From the NCBI GenBank assembly GCA_033032175.1, contig CM065322.1:10788001-10852000 (forward strand): a DNA stretch of 64,000 bases, given 5' to 3'. The position numbers were made by a program, and so were the translations under genes. This document shows, piece by piece, positions 1 through 11,789 of the stretch (positions within the stretch are counted from its first letter, which is position 1; each line of letters starts with the position of its first letter). The notes beneath the pieces were generated by a model. It had not been told where the DNA came from. It saw only the letters and a list, made by a program, of their open reading frames with translations, and made no database searches. The stretch comes from Saturnia japonica (Eukaryota; Arthropoda; Insecta; Lepidoptera; Saturniidae).

Positions 1-1600
1 TTACATTCTCTAATGTGAAAATATTTTTACCGATCAGTTAGTTTTATATTAACAATAATTTTGATTATTTTCTTTGATCAAATTCATTTTCATAAACACG
101 TTACATTCTTCTGCAAGAATAAGCCTTTATCAAATTTAACTAGTTCATAAAAAGTGACGCTTAGATAATAAGTTCCTGAGAAACAACGAGTACTTCTTAT
201 ATTTATATAAAATGCAATTAAAAGAGCTGCCACTTGCATTAATTGGTCGCCGGCGAGCTATTATACTGCTAATTATTAATTACCTTACAAACGTTTTAAA
301 GCGTTCGCAGCTGAGAACATATTCTGGATTACAAAGGATATTATTTATATTTTTATTATCAAGCCGTTTTAGGGTAAATACATAGAAACAACCATGCATA
401 ATTTCTTCTTCGTTATTACGAAAACAATTCACCTCATGAATTGTAAAATTTATAAAAAAAAAATAACAACAATAAATATCTGAATAAAGCAGTTTTATCA
501 TTTCATAAATGCTATCAGTACCATGTAATTTTATTCCAATTTTTTTTATAGATAATAGGAGCTGTTGACGACATTGTTTTTTTTAGTTTATTATTATGCC
601 TACGTTTAATTCGAAAACGCCTTCACCGATGTTTTATGAAATTTTGTACACGGGGAACTTGTCTTGCCTTAATTGACAGGCTAAACAAGCAAATTTTTTT
701 TTTTTAAAAACCCGACTACAATTAAAACAGTTTACTAAAAAAATATATTGTTGTATTTTAACTTTTTATTTGTTCACAGTCTTCGTACTAAAATATTATG
801 TGGCCTATGTCACTCCCACAATTAAGATGAATCTAACGACACCTCGTATACAAAGAAATAGACATATATAAATACGCACGAGAAACATAACCCTCCTTTT
901 TCGCAGTCGGGTAAAAAGTGGTCAATTATAATAGTTTTAGAAATAGTAAAAAAAAAAAATCTCAGCCGATATAAATGAAATTTAAAATTATAAAAAAGTG
1001 TGCAAGTGTCAGCTCCAACGCACAACTGGAGTATACTTCACAAGTACGATTGTCATGGAATAAATATAAAGTAGTAATAATAGAGGCACACCATCTTTCA
1101 ATAAATATAATAAAGAATGTGTACGTATAATTAAAATAATCAAAAGAGTAAAATAATTCTTAAATTAGTTACTAGATGGCGCATAAATCTGATATTTACT
1201 AAGGGGTAATGACGTTTTGACAGAAAAAATAACGCATTTTAATTAACGCTTATATAAATTTCACTCATCATAAAATTTTCATACCGGGGTTCTTAAATGA
1301 AAATTGGTTCTTAAGGACTAACTCCAATTACGATACGAAACTAATTACTGCTTAACATAAGAGTTTTTTTTTACACAAGAACGTTCACATAAGAATAAAA
1401 ATCATCCCAGTAATGAGAAGTCGTATAATTTCGAGAAAATTGCGCATATACAAACATATTAGAGAAATGCTTTTTTGAAGACGGTTAAGAAGTCGTGTCT
1501 CATGAAGGGGATTTCTTCAAAACTGATGGCATTTCAAGTTCATGGCATATAATGAATAAAATATTATTTTATATACATTTTAAATATTTGCTACGTGTTT
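1..1600. other. AT-rich DNA, no gene seen
   Basis: No coding region, RNA gene or clear repeat could be supported here. The short open frames have low-complexity or Phe/Tyr/Ile-rich translations, as expected by chance in AT-rich DNA. Confidence 0.6.
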
Positions 1601-1814
1601 TCATTACCCAACGAAGATGTCGCATCAAGACAGAGCGCTGGTAGGAGTAGAGATGCCGACCCTGAATGCAAATTAGGAGTACCGCCTCGGCTAATGGATG
1701 CACCACTGGCCTCTTTAATCGGGCTAGAGAACGTCCGAATGGGTATATAACTATTGTATTAACATGTTGGTAAACAGAATTTTAAGCTATTTTGAAGCAT
1801 TGTTTACTCAGTAG

Positions 1815-2060
1815 TTCCATGTACGGACATCCCATCGATCCAGCTTTATGTGGAGGGAAACATCGTCATGAACCCATAGTACTATAGCATGGTAGGACAT
1901 TTTCTAATTCATCCTCAAATTGAAAAATCTGTCGCTAAGCATGCATGAGGTGTGTTCCGGCAGCTGCACTTGAGAATCAGTTCCTCCACTAGGCTACTTA
2001 GCGTGTCATCTTGGACCACATCGTCATAAAATGAGGATTATGGCCATAACCCTAAAACTT
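1815..2060 (+). repeat. SINE-like repeat, family B (diverged copy)
   Basis: It shares ordered blocks with the copy at 38541-38820: 'gtacggac', 'acatcgtcatga', 'ccatag..agcatg', 'aaaatctgtcg', 'ggtgtgttccgg', 'ccactaggct' and 'ccacatcgtca'. The best-preserved copy (38541) starts with an A-box-like 'ggctcagttgg', so a tRNA-derived SINE is likely. This copy lacks a clear head. Confidence 0.6.
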
Positions 2061-2639
2061 TTCTTATTTATTATTTATTGTTTTTTTTTTTACTTTTTAA
2101 TGTGACCAACACCAGACTGAAAAATTCTATGCCACTAGTGGCAAGAATTTTAACAAATTAATGGTGTCACAATGCTAATATGAAAAGTAGACTATATTAC
2201 ACCGTTTTTATATGCCCGCATTTTTGGTTATGGACTCCACTCATCTCAGTTTTAGACACATAACTAGCTGTGTCTGCGACTTCGCACACATTTATTGAGC
2301 AGTCATTATTTTCGTCTTTCAATCTCGTCAATCTTTTATTATTTCTAAGGAAATATTATTGGTATAGTTACTACAAGCCTATCAATTTTGGAATGACATA
2401 TACTTTCCGTTTACAAAATTTTATCAAAATCAGTTGAGTATTAATAATAAATTGATATCTTGTATTATTTTACGGTTTCTATGAGTATTATTGCCAATTC
2501 TTATAGAATATCAATTGGGAAATGATATAAATTTCTCATGTAAAATGTTTCCTAAAAATTAACCAAGCCGATTTTGATAACCACAGATCAACAGATAATT
2601 TGTTTTTAATAATATTCGTGATCAGTCTCCTTTATAATA

Positions 2640-2810
2640 GACTAGCTATGCACCTGGCTCTGCGTGCATAAACAAAAAAAAATGTTTTACTAGGATAAAG
2701 AGTACCCTAGTCTTTAGTCAGGTTATAAGGTGTCCGTGTGCCAAATTTCATTCAAATAAGTTTAGCTGTTTTAGGGTGATTCAGTAACAAATAAACTAAA
2801 TCACTTTCAT
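2640..2810 (+). repeat. LINE/SINE 3' tail fragment
   Basis: The text runs from 'agctatgcacctggctctgcg' through 'gtgtgccaaatttcattcaaat' to 'tttagctgttttagggtgat'. This is the typical wording of lepidopteran non-LTR retrotransposon 3' tails. No coding sequence remains. Confidence 0.5.
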
Positions 2811-3236
2811 ATTTATAGCATTAGTTAGTATGTCTTTAAGGAAATTTGGGGAAAGTAAATATGTCCAGGCAGACCTACAGATTTATTAATATATTGTTAA
2901 GACGATGAAAGTTCTGCGAACTTAATGGCCACGCAGTTCAAGTACATGTCTTTGAAGAGGAGGAAGACCTTTATTACTGTCCAAATAGACTTAAGCCGGA
3001 GCTGTATTGAACACGGGTTCTAATTAAATTTCACTGTACATTATAAACAATTGCCTGTGAACGTATAAAAAATTAAATAAAGTAATATTTTTTCCAATTT
3101 TCACTTTGTTAAGGGTACGTAAAGCTGTAGCTTGATTTTAATCAACTTTTTCAAAGAATCCTTTATAATTCAGTCACTCTTGAAATATATTTGAACAATG
3201 TGTGCTATCAAATACATTCTGTGATATCTATATCCA

Positions 3237-3410
3237 TCCATACTAATATTATAAATGCGAAAGTAAACCACTAAACCAATCCCGTTGAATTTTGGTATGA
3301 AGATAGAGTGGATCTTGGACAAGGTCATATGCTACCTATTGTCGCGAAAGTAAAACTAGAAGGAATAAAATAGGGGGAAAAAGTTTGTATGGAGAGAACA
3401 TAATTTTCCA
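3237..3410 (-). repeat. LINE/SINE 3' tail ('ccatactaatattataaatgcg' type)
   Basis: It begins 'atccatactaatattataa' and continues 'gcgaaagtaa', the reverse complement of the common lepidopteran non-LTR retrotransposon 3' end. A related start occurs at 63869 at the right edge of the window. Confidence 0.6.
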
Positions 3411-3624
3411 AATCTTCTCTCCTCAAGTCGGTATAATAGGAATTTATTTCATTTTTTTTTATATTTGTATATACAGACTATAATAAACCGTTGGCAGATT
3501 TAGCCTGTATTATATGTACTTAAGTTGAATTACTCAAGACATGCTTAGAAAAGATATATCATAAGATATTTCCTGCTTAAATGTCTATATTCTGCTAAAT
3601 CTCAAGAGTTTATTTGTTTGAATG

Positions 3625-3895
3625 CGACAATCTCTGAAACTAGCAGTCAGATTAAGATTTTTTAAATGCATTTTATAGCATATTTATTAAGGACGATTAT
3701 AGAAGATATAAATTCACGCTGCGACCCTAAGCAGCAGAGCAGTAACAATGAATGTCATGCAATCTGGCAACCTGTAAGCAAGTACAGGAAGTGAGAACAA
3801 CGATAAGCTAAACGAGTGCGTTATCGGCGGTGAAGAAGTCATTCCGTTAAATAAATTTAACACGGGCAAAACCGTGGGGCCCCATTAGAGTCAAA
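3625..3895 (+). repeat. Interspersed repeat, family I (inverted partner at 21408-21665)
   Basis: About 150 bp around 'cattttatagcatatttatt', 'atataaattcacgctg' and 'ccctaagcagca' matches the reverse complement of 21480-21660. The match continues through 'caatctgg..acctgtaagca..gtac.ggaagtgagaa'. The layout fits a lepidopteran LINE 3' tail. No reading frame is preserved. Confidence 0.65.
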
Positions 3896-4140
3896 TAAAA
3901 TATATACAACTCATCTTTGTTACTTACCTTACCTTTGTGAAATGACTTACATAAAAGATATATACAAAAAAAAATTATGTGTGCGATTCACACGTGGTAG
4001 AAGTGAAATCTTCACATGTATGTTTTTTTTTTAATTCAGAAAATGATCAAATACACACTAATATAAAGTTTATGAAAATTAACATACAAGTATTCACAAT
4101 CATTATTCACAATATAATTTTCAATTAATGCACATTTGCA

Positions 4141-4352
4141 ATATCCATGGTAACCTAACACAATATCAATCAGTAACTAGAATGTCATAAGTGTTGTCTA
4201 AAAAATTTTTTTTTCGTGCCTTTTTAGAGTTGTAATAAAATTCAATTTGAAATGTCTATGGTAACCTAACACAATATCAATCAGTAACAGAATATCATAA
4301 GTGTTGTCTAAAAGTTTTTGTTTCGTGCCTTTTTAGTGAGGTAATAAAATTT
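4141..4352. repeat. Tandem duplication, two copies of about 111 bp
   Basis: The block 'ggtaacctaacacaatatc' starts at 4149 and again at 4260. The following 'aatcagtaac', 'tcataagtgttgtctaaaa' and 'tttcgtgcctttttag' also recur at the same spacing. Copies differ by small indels and substitutions. Confidence 0.85.
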
Positions 4353-4799
4353 ATTATTACGTGGCCACAAACCTCTTTTGTACCGTTTTACTATTGCCTA
4401 AAACTTTCCTATTTTGTTTTCTCCCACGTTAAATCTTATAAATTTATGTGTCTGTCTCTTTTTACTCTCGCATTCGTTTTTTCGTTTCATCGACTTTTAA
4501 AACACAACGATGCTAAAGAAGTTTTCATTTCAAAATTATACGTGTAACTTTTGCACGCAGGTGAGTGAAACTTTTTTTAATTTGAATTAAACCTTTATTT
4601 ATCAGCCTTATCATAACGTGTAACAGAACGTCCTGTTTCACAAAATTTTCCTTATCGTAAAGAAGTTTCACTTTAATAAATATTGAGCATTTATTTGAAT
4701 CAATAGAATTTCATTTCGTACGTTTCCTAAAACGGCCAATTAATTGATTAAATACGTCATTTGCCGACCAACGAAATAAAACGGGTCGATTCATATCAA

Positions 4800-5090
4800 T
4801 CGGTGTGTTGGACGTATTTTTAGCGGGATCTTGGTCTTTCATATGGTGGTTATTATTTTAATTCGTAAACAGGTAATGCTTTTCGGTCCTATAATATGTA
4901 ATTTTGGCGGTATTTAAGTTATGTCGTTTGGTTATTATATACAAGTGATGTGAATTTTTAATAATTATTGGGAGTGTACATTTTAAGTTGACACAAAATT
5001 TCCCTGGACAGTTATAGCAAGGAAGCCGCCACCTTGTTACAGCTACCTGTCAAGATTACAATAAGAAAGAAATGAACCTATTCGCGTGAC
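4800..5090 (+). repeat. Interspersed repeat, family D, copy 1
   Basis: It resembles 11790-12040 in ordered blocks: 'ataatatgtaattttggcg' against 'atattatgtaatattggtg', then a '.tttggttatta' block, and last 'gccgccaccttgtt' against 'gagccaccattttgt'. The element type is not recognised. It could be the 5' part of a retrotransposon. Confidence 0.45.
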
Positions 5091-5099
5091 ATTGGCAGT

Positions 5100-7440
5100 A
5101 TCCTGAATGAACACAGAAGAAGAAACTATAAAAATATTTTATTCAAACTCCCGTAGTTTGTACATTCAAAAAATGTTCATATAAAATTCTATATTTCACC
5201 GCAATTCAGCACGGAACGAAAATGATAGATACCAAATACAAACCTTATTGGCAACGAATACGCATGCATTGAATACAATAAAAAGAATACCTTTTGAATT
5301 CAGAGTGGGAACCAGTAAAATTTGGAGAGCAGATACTGTTTTCATGACGTGACAAATAAGAAACAAATAAAATTGAAACGAGGTCGGGTGTATCCACAAT
5401 ATATTTTCTACGGATGAAGAGGCGGTTTCAAGAAACTGGGTGTATATTTTTCTAGTCATAAAATATTTTGTTCTTTATTGTTTTTAAATATCTATATTTT
5501 TAGTCCAAATTATATATGTATATAAACATAATATAAAACAGAAGAAATAGTGGTGTCTCGCGGCTGCTCACTTGTTTATCACGCGGTAACCATTTTGAGC
5601 TCGTAATTAAACTTTTACTGATATTACGGAAAATTCTTTTAGTCTAGGAATTATGAATTCAATACAATACAACTTTTGATTTATTTATTTTATCTTTTGA
5701 TTCTTTAATTCTCAGTATACCAAGTTTAAGTATTATTATAAAAAAAATATTGGTCTTTATATAATTTTACCTTGAAGAAGATATCACAAGAAGTATATTA
5801 TAATATTCATAGCTCTCCGTCTTTTAATCATCGGTGCTCCTGTTACTTCACGGTTATCTGAGTCTATCAGCGGTCAGTCTGAGTCTCAGGTCACGTCAGT
5901 TCAAAACACAAAGGAGCACCTCGATGAAGTTGATTAGTTTCCGTCCATCCACCGTAAAGCTCTGTGGAAAGATGAGATCTTTCCGTTGTCAAAGCATTGT
6001 TTCCGTATTGCTTATTTAAGTATATTTCGGTTTAATTTCATTTATTCAAACAGTATACGTATATTTTATTGTATTTTTGAACATAACACATTATACAAGC
6101 AAACATTAGCATTGTTAAAATAGCTAGCCCCAGTAGCTTAGGCTCTGCGTTGATGAATCCGTCAGTTGTAATTATATTATGTTTATACATATAGATAAAG
6201 GTAAATATAAATAAATTGAAAGACATGTTTATGAATTAGTTCGATATAATATTTTATTCTTTCAAAAGATTATAATTTATGAAAAAATTTAATAAAAAGA
6301 ATTGTTTAAGAATTCGTTAAAAATAAGATGAACTAACTACATGAACTTGTCACAACTTGATAGAGGTAAAATACTTTTTTTTGTATTTTATATTATATAT
6401 AAAATTTACATAACTTGCAAACAAATTTTGTCCCAAATGGAATTGCTATCCTATTGTTATGAACATTGGATCTATTTTATTCAATATTGGTGAAGGGTGC
6501 CCTTTGTTTCATATGTCAAATTATTTGGGGTCTGGCGAGAATGAAAGTTTTGCTGTTTGGAGAAATTGGATAATATTATGACATTTACTTGTTTTTGTGA
6601 ATTGAGCATATTTTTGGGGAATTTGAGAATATAGATAAACATTATACCATTATCTTTTTTTATAATGCTGATGATCATTGAAATTTTAGTGGAATAAGGA
6701 CAACTAAAGGTTTTTTGGTAGTAGGCAGTATTAGGTTTTATAACAAGATCTCTAAGCGCTAATAACGATTTGCCGCACAATTATTTCAAAGATCATGTCA
6801 AGCAGGTTTTATTTAGTCAAAGTATTATTATAGGGTGGATCATTATGTGAATGATAGTGATGTCTGGAAGTGACTCCCTCTCTCTGCATCCACTAAAGTA
6901 ATATAACTAAATATTATTGCCACAATTAAAAAGAACGTGTAATTATACCTGATCGAGTTTCTTGTTGGTTCTTCTCGAAACCAATGGTGGGTAGAGTTTT
7001 AACTTTCATAAGTGCTATCTTAGACCCTAAATTAAATAAAGTAGTGTAATATGCTGCGATAAGTCAATCAGGAATAATAGTTATTGTTGTCAACTTATTG
7101 ACTAATACACCTGTTTCTATCGCACCCAGCCAATAGTGCGGGGATCCATAGTATAATACTTGTACGAATACTAAGTCCATGCATGTATTCCAAAGTCACA
7201 TCGACAAGATTCTCCAACGTATATGAAAAGTATATATAAATAATAGTATATAAATCGTATATATGATTATCATTATATTAATACGAGAAGCAAAACCTTT
7301 GTACCCCTTTTTAAGCGTATTGCGTGTACGGAAGACTATGAGATTTGACATGGTTAAAGTTTATATGGAGAAGGAGTGCAGAGAGCTAAAATGTATCCAT
7401 AATATCTGTTACTAATATATAAAATAAAATTAATTAATAC
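5100..7440. other. AT-rich DNA, no gene seen
   Basis: The open frames at 5196-5459, 5834-6019, 6038-6226 and 6481-6780 show no domain, no splice-consistent structure and no recognisable family. I treat them as chance. No clear dispersed repeat was found. Confidence 0.55.
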
Positions 7441-7445
7441 TGCGA

Positions 7446-7541
7446 GTCAAACCTGACAAGTGCCATTGAACTTAGACCCCCCCCCCCCCCCCCCCCAAAT
7501 ATTGACATTGTCACTCAATGAAAAGTGACAGCAAGTGATAT
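7446..7541 (+). repeat. Left half of a split repeat, with a C20 run
   Basis: 'tgccattgaacttagacc', a run of 20 C (7477-7496), then 'gacattgtcactcaatga' and 'aaaagtgacagcaagtga' match the reverse complement of 18660-18760. In that unbroken copy the next sequence is the one found here only from 9367 onward. The repeat therefore appears split by about 1.8 kb of other sequence. Confidence 0.65.
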
Positions 7542-7543
7542 AT

Positions 7544-8033
7544 ATGTAAGACTGGCTGTGCCCGTGGCTTCGCTCACGTGGACTACAGAATGCCTGCGCA
7601 AATCTTGCTCCCACGCTCCCGGCTATTTTAAAGACACAAATGCTTATTGTGGGTGTTCCTTAGAAGATAGACGTGTACTCTCCCAGACTTTTTTGAAGGT
7701 CTTTTTAATATCTACAATTGTTGGGTATATTAATTTGCTATATCATTTATGGTTTACTTAGCGTAAGCCATTTAAGCGCCCAAATTGATTCGCCATGACC
7801 AGTTTTTTTTATTCCTGCGGTACCCTAATTCTATTTGTAAAATAAAAGTAGCCTAAGTTACTATCTATAAATTTAGCTATCTACCAGTGTTTGTCCCGTC
7901 AAAATCGGTCTAACCGTTTTGGAGATTACCCGGAACAAACAGACAGACAGATAAAAATTTGAAAAATGGTTGGTTTTTATATAGGTATCGTATATACTTT
8001 CATATGCATTTAGTAAAAAGCTATTATTTTGAC
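7544..8033 (+). repeat. LINE 3' tail, family L, copy 1
   Basis: It opens with 'ggctgtgcccgtggcttcgc', the hallmark of lepidopteran non-LTR retrotransposon tails. It carries 'gtagcctaagttac', 'ttggagattacccgga' and 'acaaacagacagacag'. From 7657 on it aligns with 42821-43191 over the full length. No reverse transcriptase sequence is left. The 78-residue frame at 7525-7761 lies in it and is not a gene. Confidence 0.75.
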
Positions 8034-8600
8034 ACTAGCTGGTACCCGCTACTTACACAGATATTCAAATTTATCTTGGAACACGACAAACCAAAAGAAA
8101 ATCATAGATGGGTTTGTCCTTGTTAGTATGGTAATGTAATTAATGCCAATATGAATACAATACAATAACCGTCCCAATAAAACTTCAAAAGAATATTAAA
8201 ATCACCCTTATTGAATTTTTCATAAACGTGAAACCCCTTTAATTTCTTATCAAAATCATAAATATGCATTTTCACCTCCTTAATTTGAGACCATATGTGT
8301 TCTTGATAAGAACTTTCAACCTCTATTTCATTCTGTCATTCCTTTCATCAAGCTTACATAAGGTAGTCTATGTCCTTCTCCATGGTCCAATGTATCTCTT
8401 TACCTACATTCATTACAATTGGTATGAAGTTTGTCAAAAAGTCAGAAGGTTGCGTGTTCATATCAAGTCGGGGTCACCACATGTGGGATAACACAATGAA
8501 AGAATTCACTCTTAGCAGAACTTTATAATCCAGATAATTTACAATAGGTAGGTATATCAATATCTGTAAATAAACAAACCATCTGGCGTGCCTTATATAG

Positions 8601-9152
8601 GTTTAGATTTAGATTTTGGTTTTGGTTTGGGTGTAGGCATGGGTTTAGGTTTAGATTTAGGTTTGGGTTTAGGTATGGATTAAGGTTTGGGTCTAGGTTT
8701 GGGTTTAGTTAGGTTTGGGTTTAAGTATGGATTTATGTATGGGTTTAAATTTGGTTTTAGGTTTGGGTTTTGGGTTTGGGTTTGGGTTGGTTATGGGTTT
8801 AGGTTTTGGGTTTACGTTTGGGTTAAGGTTTCGGTTTGGGTTTAGGTATGGATTTAGGTTTGGGTTTAAGTTTGGGGTTAGGTTTGGGTTTAGGTTTTGG
8901 TTTGGGTTTAGGTTTAGGTTTGGGTTTAGGATTGAGTTTAGGTTTGGGTTTAGGTTTGGGTTTAGGTTTGGGTTTAGGTATGGATTTAGGTTTGGGTTAA
9001 AGTTTGGAGTTAGGTTTGGGTTTTGGTTTGGGTTTAGGTTTACGTTTGGGTTTAGGTTTATGTATGTATTTAGGTTTGAGTTTAGGTTTGGGTTCCGGTT
9101 TGGGATTGTGATTAGGGTTAGGTTTAGGCTTAGGCTTAAGTTTAGGTTTAGT
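8601..9152 (+). repeat. Telomere-like G-rich repeat, about (GGTTTAGGTTTG)n
   Basis: About 550 bp consist of variants of GGTTTAGG, GGTTTGGG and GGTATGGA, mostly on a 6- or 12-base period with scattered substitutions. The G-rich strand is the plus strand. Both strands stay open in some frames and translate to FGFRFG-type or KPKPKP-type repeats, which are by-products. The unit recalls the insect telomeric TTAGG but is not a clean array. It could be an interstitial telomere-derived tract or a minisatellite with quadruplex potential. Confidence 0.85.
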
Positions 9153-9214
9153 TGACGTAAGCATTAGGGAGGGTAAGGGGTAATATCCATGTGTAGGAAA
9201 AAGCGCGGAAAAAT

Positions 9215-9366
9215 TAACTTGAAATAAGGTGATTCTGTGTGTATGGTGGGACTGGAAGGGCATTGTTCATTATTAGCTTTTACCGCACGGCAAAACCCTC
9301 GATTTGGATCTCTACTGCCAACAACTGATGAGATTAAAGGAAGCAGTTGAGAGAAAGCGGTTTTGG
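9215..9366 (+). pseudogene. mariner transposase fragment (internal part)
   Basis: This stretch is nearly the same sequence as 45780-45910, in the mariner at 44588-46326. It translates to the segment around 'WDWKGIVHY' and '[14 protein letters not shown]', typical of the centre of mariner transposases (DDE/D superfamily). About 50 codons remain, with an in-frame stop after the WDWKGIVHY block. The catalytic residues and both ends are missing. It cannot be functional. It sits between the G-rich repeat and the right half of the split repeat. Confidence 0.85.
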
Positions 9367-9460
9367 CATTGTTTAGGTTCATACTGCAAATGTCAAGCAG
9401 AAAATAGTCTATGATTAAAAGTCATTGGTCGAATTTCGATCATTGGACGACCGTTAGTAT
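9367..9460 (+). repeat. Right half of the split repeat
   Basis: 'gcaaatgtcaagcagaaaat', 'agtctatgattaaaa' and 'ggtcgaatttcgatcatt' match the reverse complement of 18581-18655. There this block directly follows the sequence found at 7446-7541. Confidence 0.65.
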
Positions 9461-10049
9461 TTATTATGACGTGTCGGTAGAGGAAGCCAGTCCTTGTAAC
9501 AGTGGACATTTTTGATTTTGGCAAACCCACACTTGGAGCTTACATAATATGCACCAAGAAGAGTTCAAGCTTTTACCTGCAATAAAACAGGATCCTGCAT
9601 ATCTGTGGTTAGTTTGCTTTTATATTTTGCAAATTTATTAGGTCCATTTTCATAGTCCAACCAGACCAATAAACTACAAAATTTACTCGTATATGCTTAA
9701 TTAAAGATCAAAGAAACATCAGTTTTTCTCCGTATTCGAACTTTTTTTATTACAAAATTTTGTATAGAGCTTTTGAAGAAGAGTTTCAGCAGTCCGACAT
9801 GACATCGAGGACTGACGATGAAATTTACGTGACCGACAGTCCCCGTTATTTGTGGACTGTACTATATTGGTTAATATCAAATTTTGTACCGTGTAGCATG
9901 ATGCATTTTTGAATGCATCGAAGATCGCGTGATATCCCTAGCAGCGCTGTTCATTTCATTTCTCTGATTGCATTCTGTTCTGTTGTTTATATCGTGCTAT
10001 CGGCAGGTAAGTATACAACCCACGCTAAACCAGTCATTTTATCCCTTTC

Positions 10050-10135
10050 TACCAAGTTCGGTGAAGCTGTAAAAGCCATCAGCGGCTCTGTTTTGAATAG
10101 GGCCCCTAAGGTTAACAGTATAGTAAGACAGAAAA
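10050..10135 (-). repeat. Interspersed repeat, family C
   Basis: It carries 'ggtgaagctgtaaaagcc', then 'atcagcggctctg', 'ggcccctaaggttaacagta' and 'tagta.gaca'. The same order recurs at 25087, 39828 and 23596 (same strand) and at 13818, 50415 and 53920 (opposite strand). Confidence 0.7.
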
Positions 10136-10397
10136 AAAGTCATTTTATTGATTTAGTATAAAAAACTGGCCTGGTGATATATATTTCTTTGAGTCAACTT
10201 TCTATAGATAAACCAAAGAAAATTTGTAATACGTGACGTTACGTTAAGCGTTACGTTACGGATTATACGTAATGGTGTAAAATGTATAATGTTCAAACTC
10301 AAAAAAATTTAGACTGCGTTCACACTTGAATTTTTTTTAAGTAGCACGACATAGTGTCGTTTGTGTGACTGATAATAAATAAACTGAAACACGGTAC

Positions 10398-10732
10398 AAT
10401 AGACTACTTTATTCATATAAAATTTGGCACAATAAATAGATATTTTCTGTAGTATTTGACTTAAGAAACCAATATTTATCGATTTCAGATACTAAATGTA
10501 AAAGTATGACTCGTATAAAATCCACCATTAAATTTGCTTAGAGTACTATAATTTCACAACATGGCCGACAGCGTATTCAGAGTTCAAAATAAATAAAAAA
10601 ATTGTAGATATTCTTTAGAGCCACCTCACATTTTTAATATCTGAAATCGATAAATGTTGGTTACTTAGGTAAAATATTACAGAAAATATTTATTTATTTC
10701 GCCTAAATTGATATGAGTCAAGTAGTCTATTG
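10398..10732. mobile_element. Fold-back element with inverted arms of about 100 bp
   Basis: The left arm (10398-10500) and the reverse complement of the right arm (10630-10732) align almost throughout. Shared blocks include 'caatagactact', 'tattttctgtaatatt' (or -gta-), 'aaccaacatttatcgatttc' with minor changes, and 'tttcagata'. The loop is about 130 bp with no coding sequence. This is the form of a MITE or fold-back transposon. No transposase family can be assigned. Confidence 0.75.
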
Positions 10733-10739
10733 CTGTGTC

Positions 10740-11780
10740 CTACCTACCACCCTGCACCAATATTCAGTTTTATAGTTAGATTACATACAGAATAAAAAGT
10801 ACTCTAATATGGATAGATTAATACCCATTTGTGATCAATGAAAGTAACAAAAAATAACAAAACAAATCTATTTTATTCTCTCCGTTTCAGTTATAAAATG
10901 TTACCACAATTTTCTCGAAACAATAACAGTTAAAAGTTAGAGAGTTAACTGACGTAAGTAAGCACTAAACCTTATACTCCTCTTGTTAAGGCTTTAAGAA
11001 AAACATTTCAAGAGAAAATTATAAAACCACGACAACTGTCACCATTCATAGACTTTAATTAATGGAGACCGTGGCTCCTACTATTTGTTTCGTAAAAACT
11101 TTGATATTCTAGTAAACATTACAAAACATAGCCGTAAGGTCTGAAACTACTGAGAAGTCAGTGATAACTTAAAATATCTACGTTAGGTATGTTTTTTTTC
11201 TTACTACACGCAAGAACATATAATATTTTGCTAAAAAAAGTAGATTTATGTATTATATTACTATTTTAAAATTCTAACGAATAATAAATGAGTTAATAGC
11301 TAGCTCGACAGACGTTTTTCAACCCTTTCTCTTAGGTAATGGATCGACTACAGCGCCACCTATTAGATCCTAACATATGTATCGTCTCGTCTCGATAAAA
11401 CAAATATATTAAGCGAATATGAGCATTTATTTATTTCATTTGGTCAACTCGTTCAGAAGTTATACGATACTAACAGACATACATATGATTTTTATTTAGG
11501 ATTATATGCATACATATAAGATTAGAAACATCTCCTGGCCAATGTATTCCCTCCTTCTTAAATTGGGCCCTTCAAGGGTAACGTGAAGAGATATTTATGC
11601 AAACCGGTATGACAGCGGCGACCGCCGATCGTTTCATATGTTCATTTTATTATGTAAAAAATTTGTAAGTTGGCAAACTGTCTTTTTGAATTTAAGTGAT
11701 TGCTGCATCGCACAGGTATGTTAATAACAAATCTCAAACAGGGTGTGATACTACTCGAGTTTAGTTATTGATAAGCTACC
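10740..11780. other. AT-rich DNA, no gene seen
   Basis: No coding region or recognisable repeat could be supported in this stretch. Confidence 0.5.
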
Positions 11781-11789
11781 TCTGAGAAC

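Noticed and set aside
8715..9263. Open frames with FGFRFG repeats (plus) and KPKPKP repeats (minus)
   Set aside because: Both are forced by the G-rich tandem repeat; reading frames stay open only because the unit lacks stops. No start region or other domain is attached.
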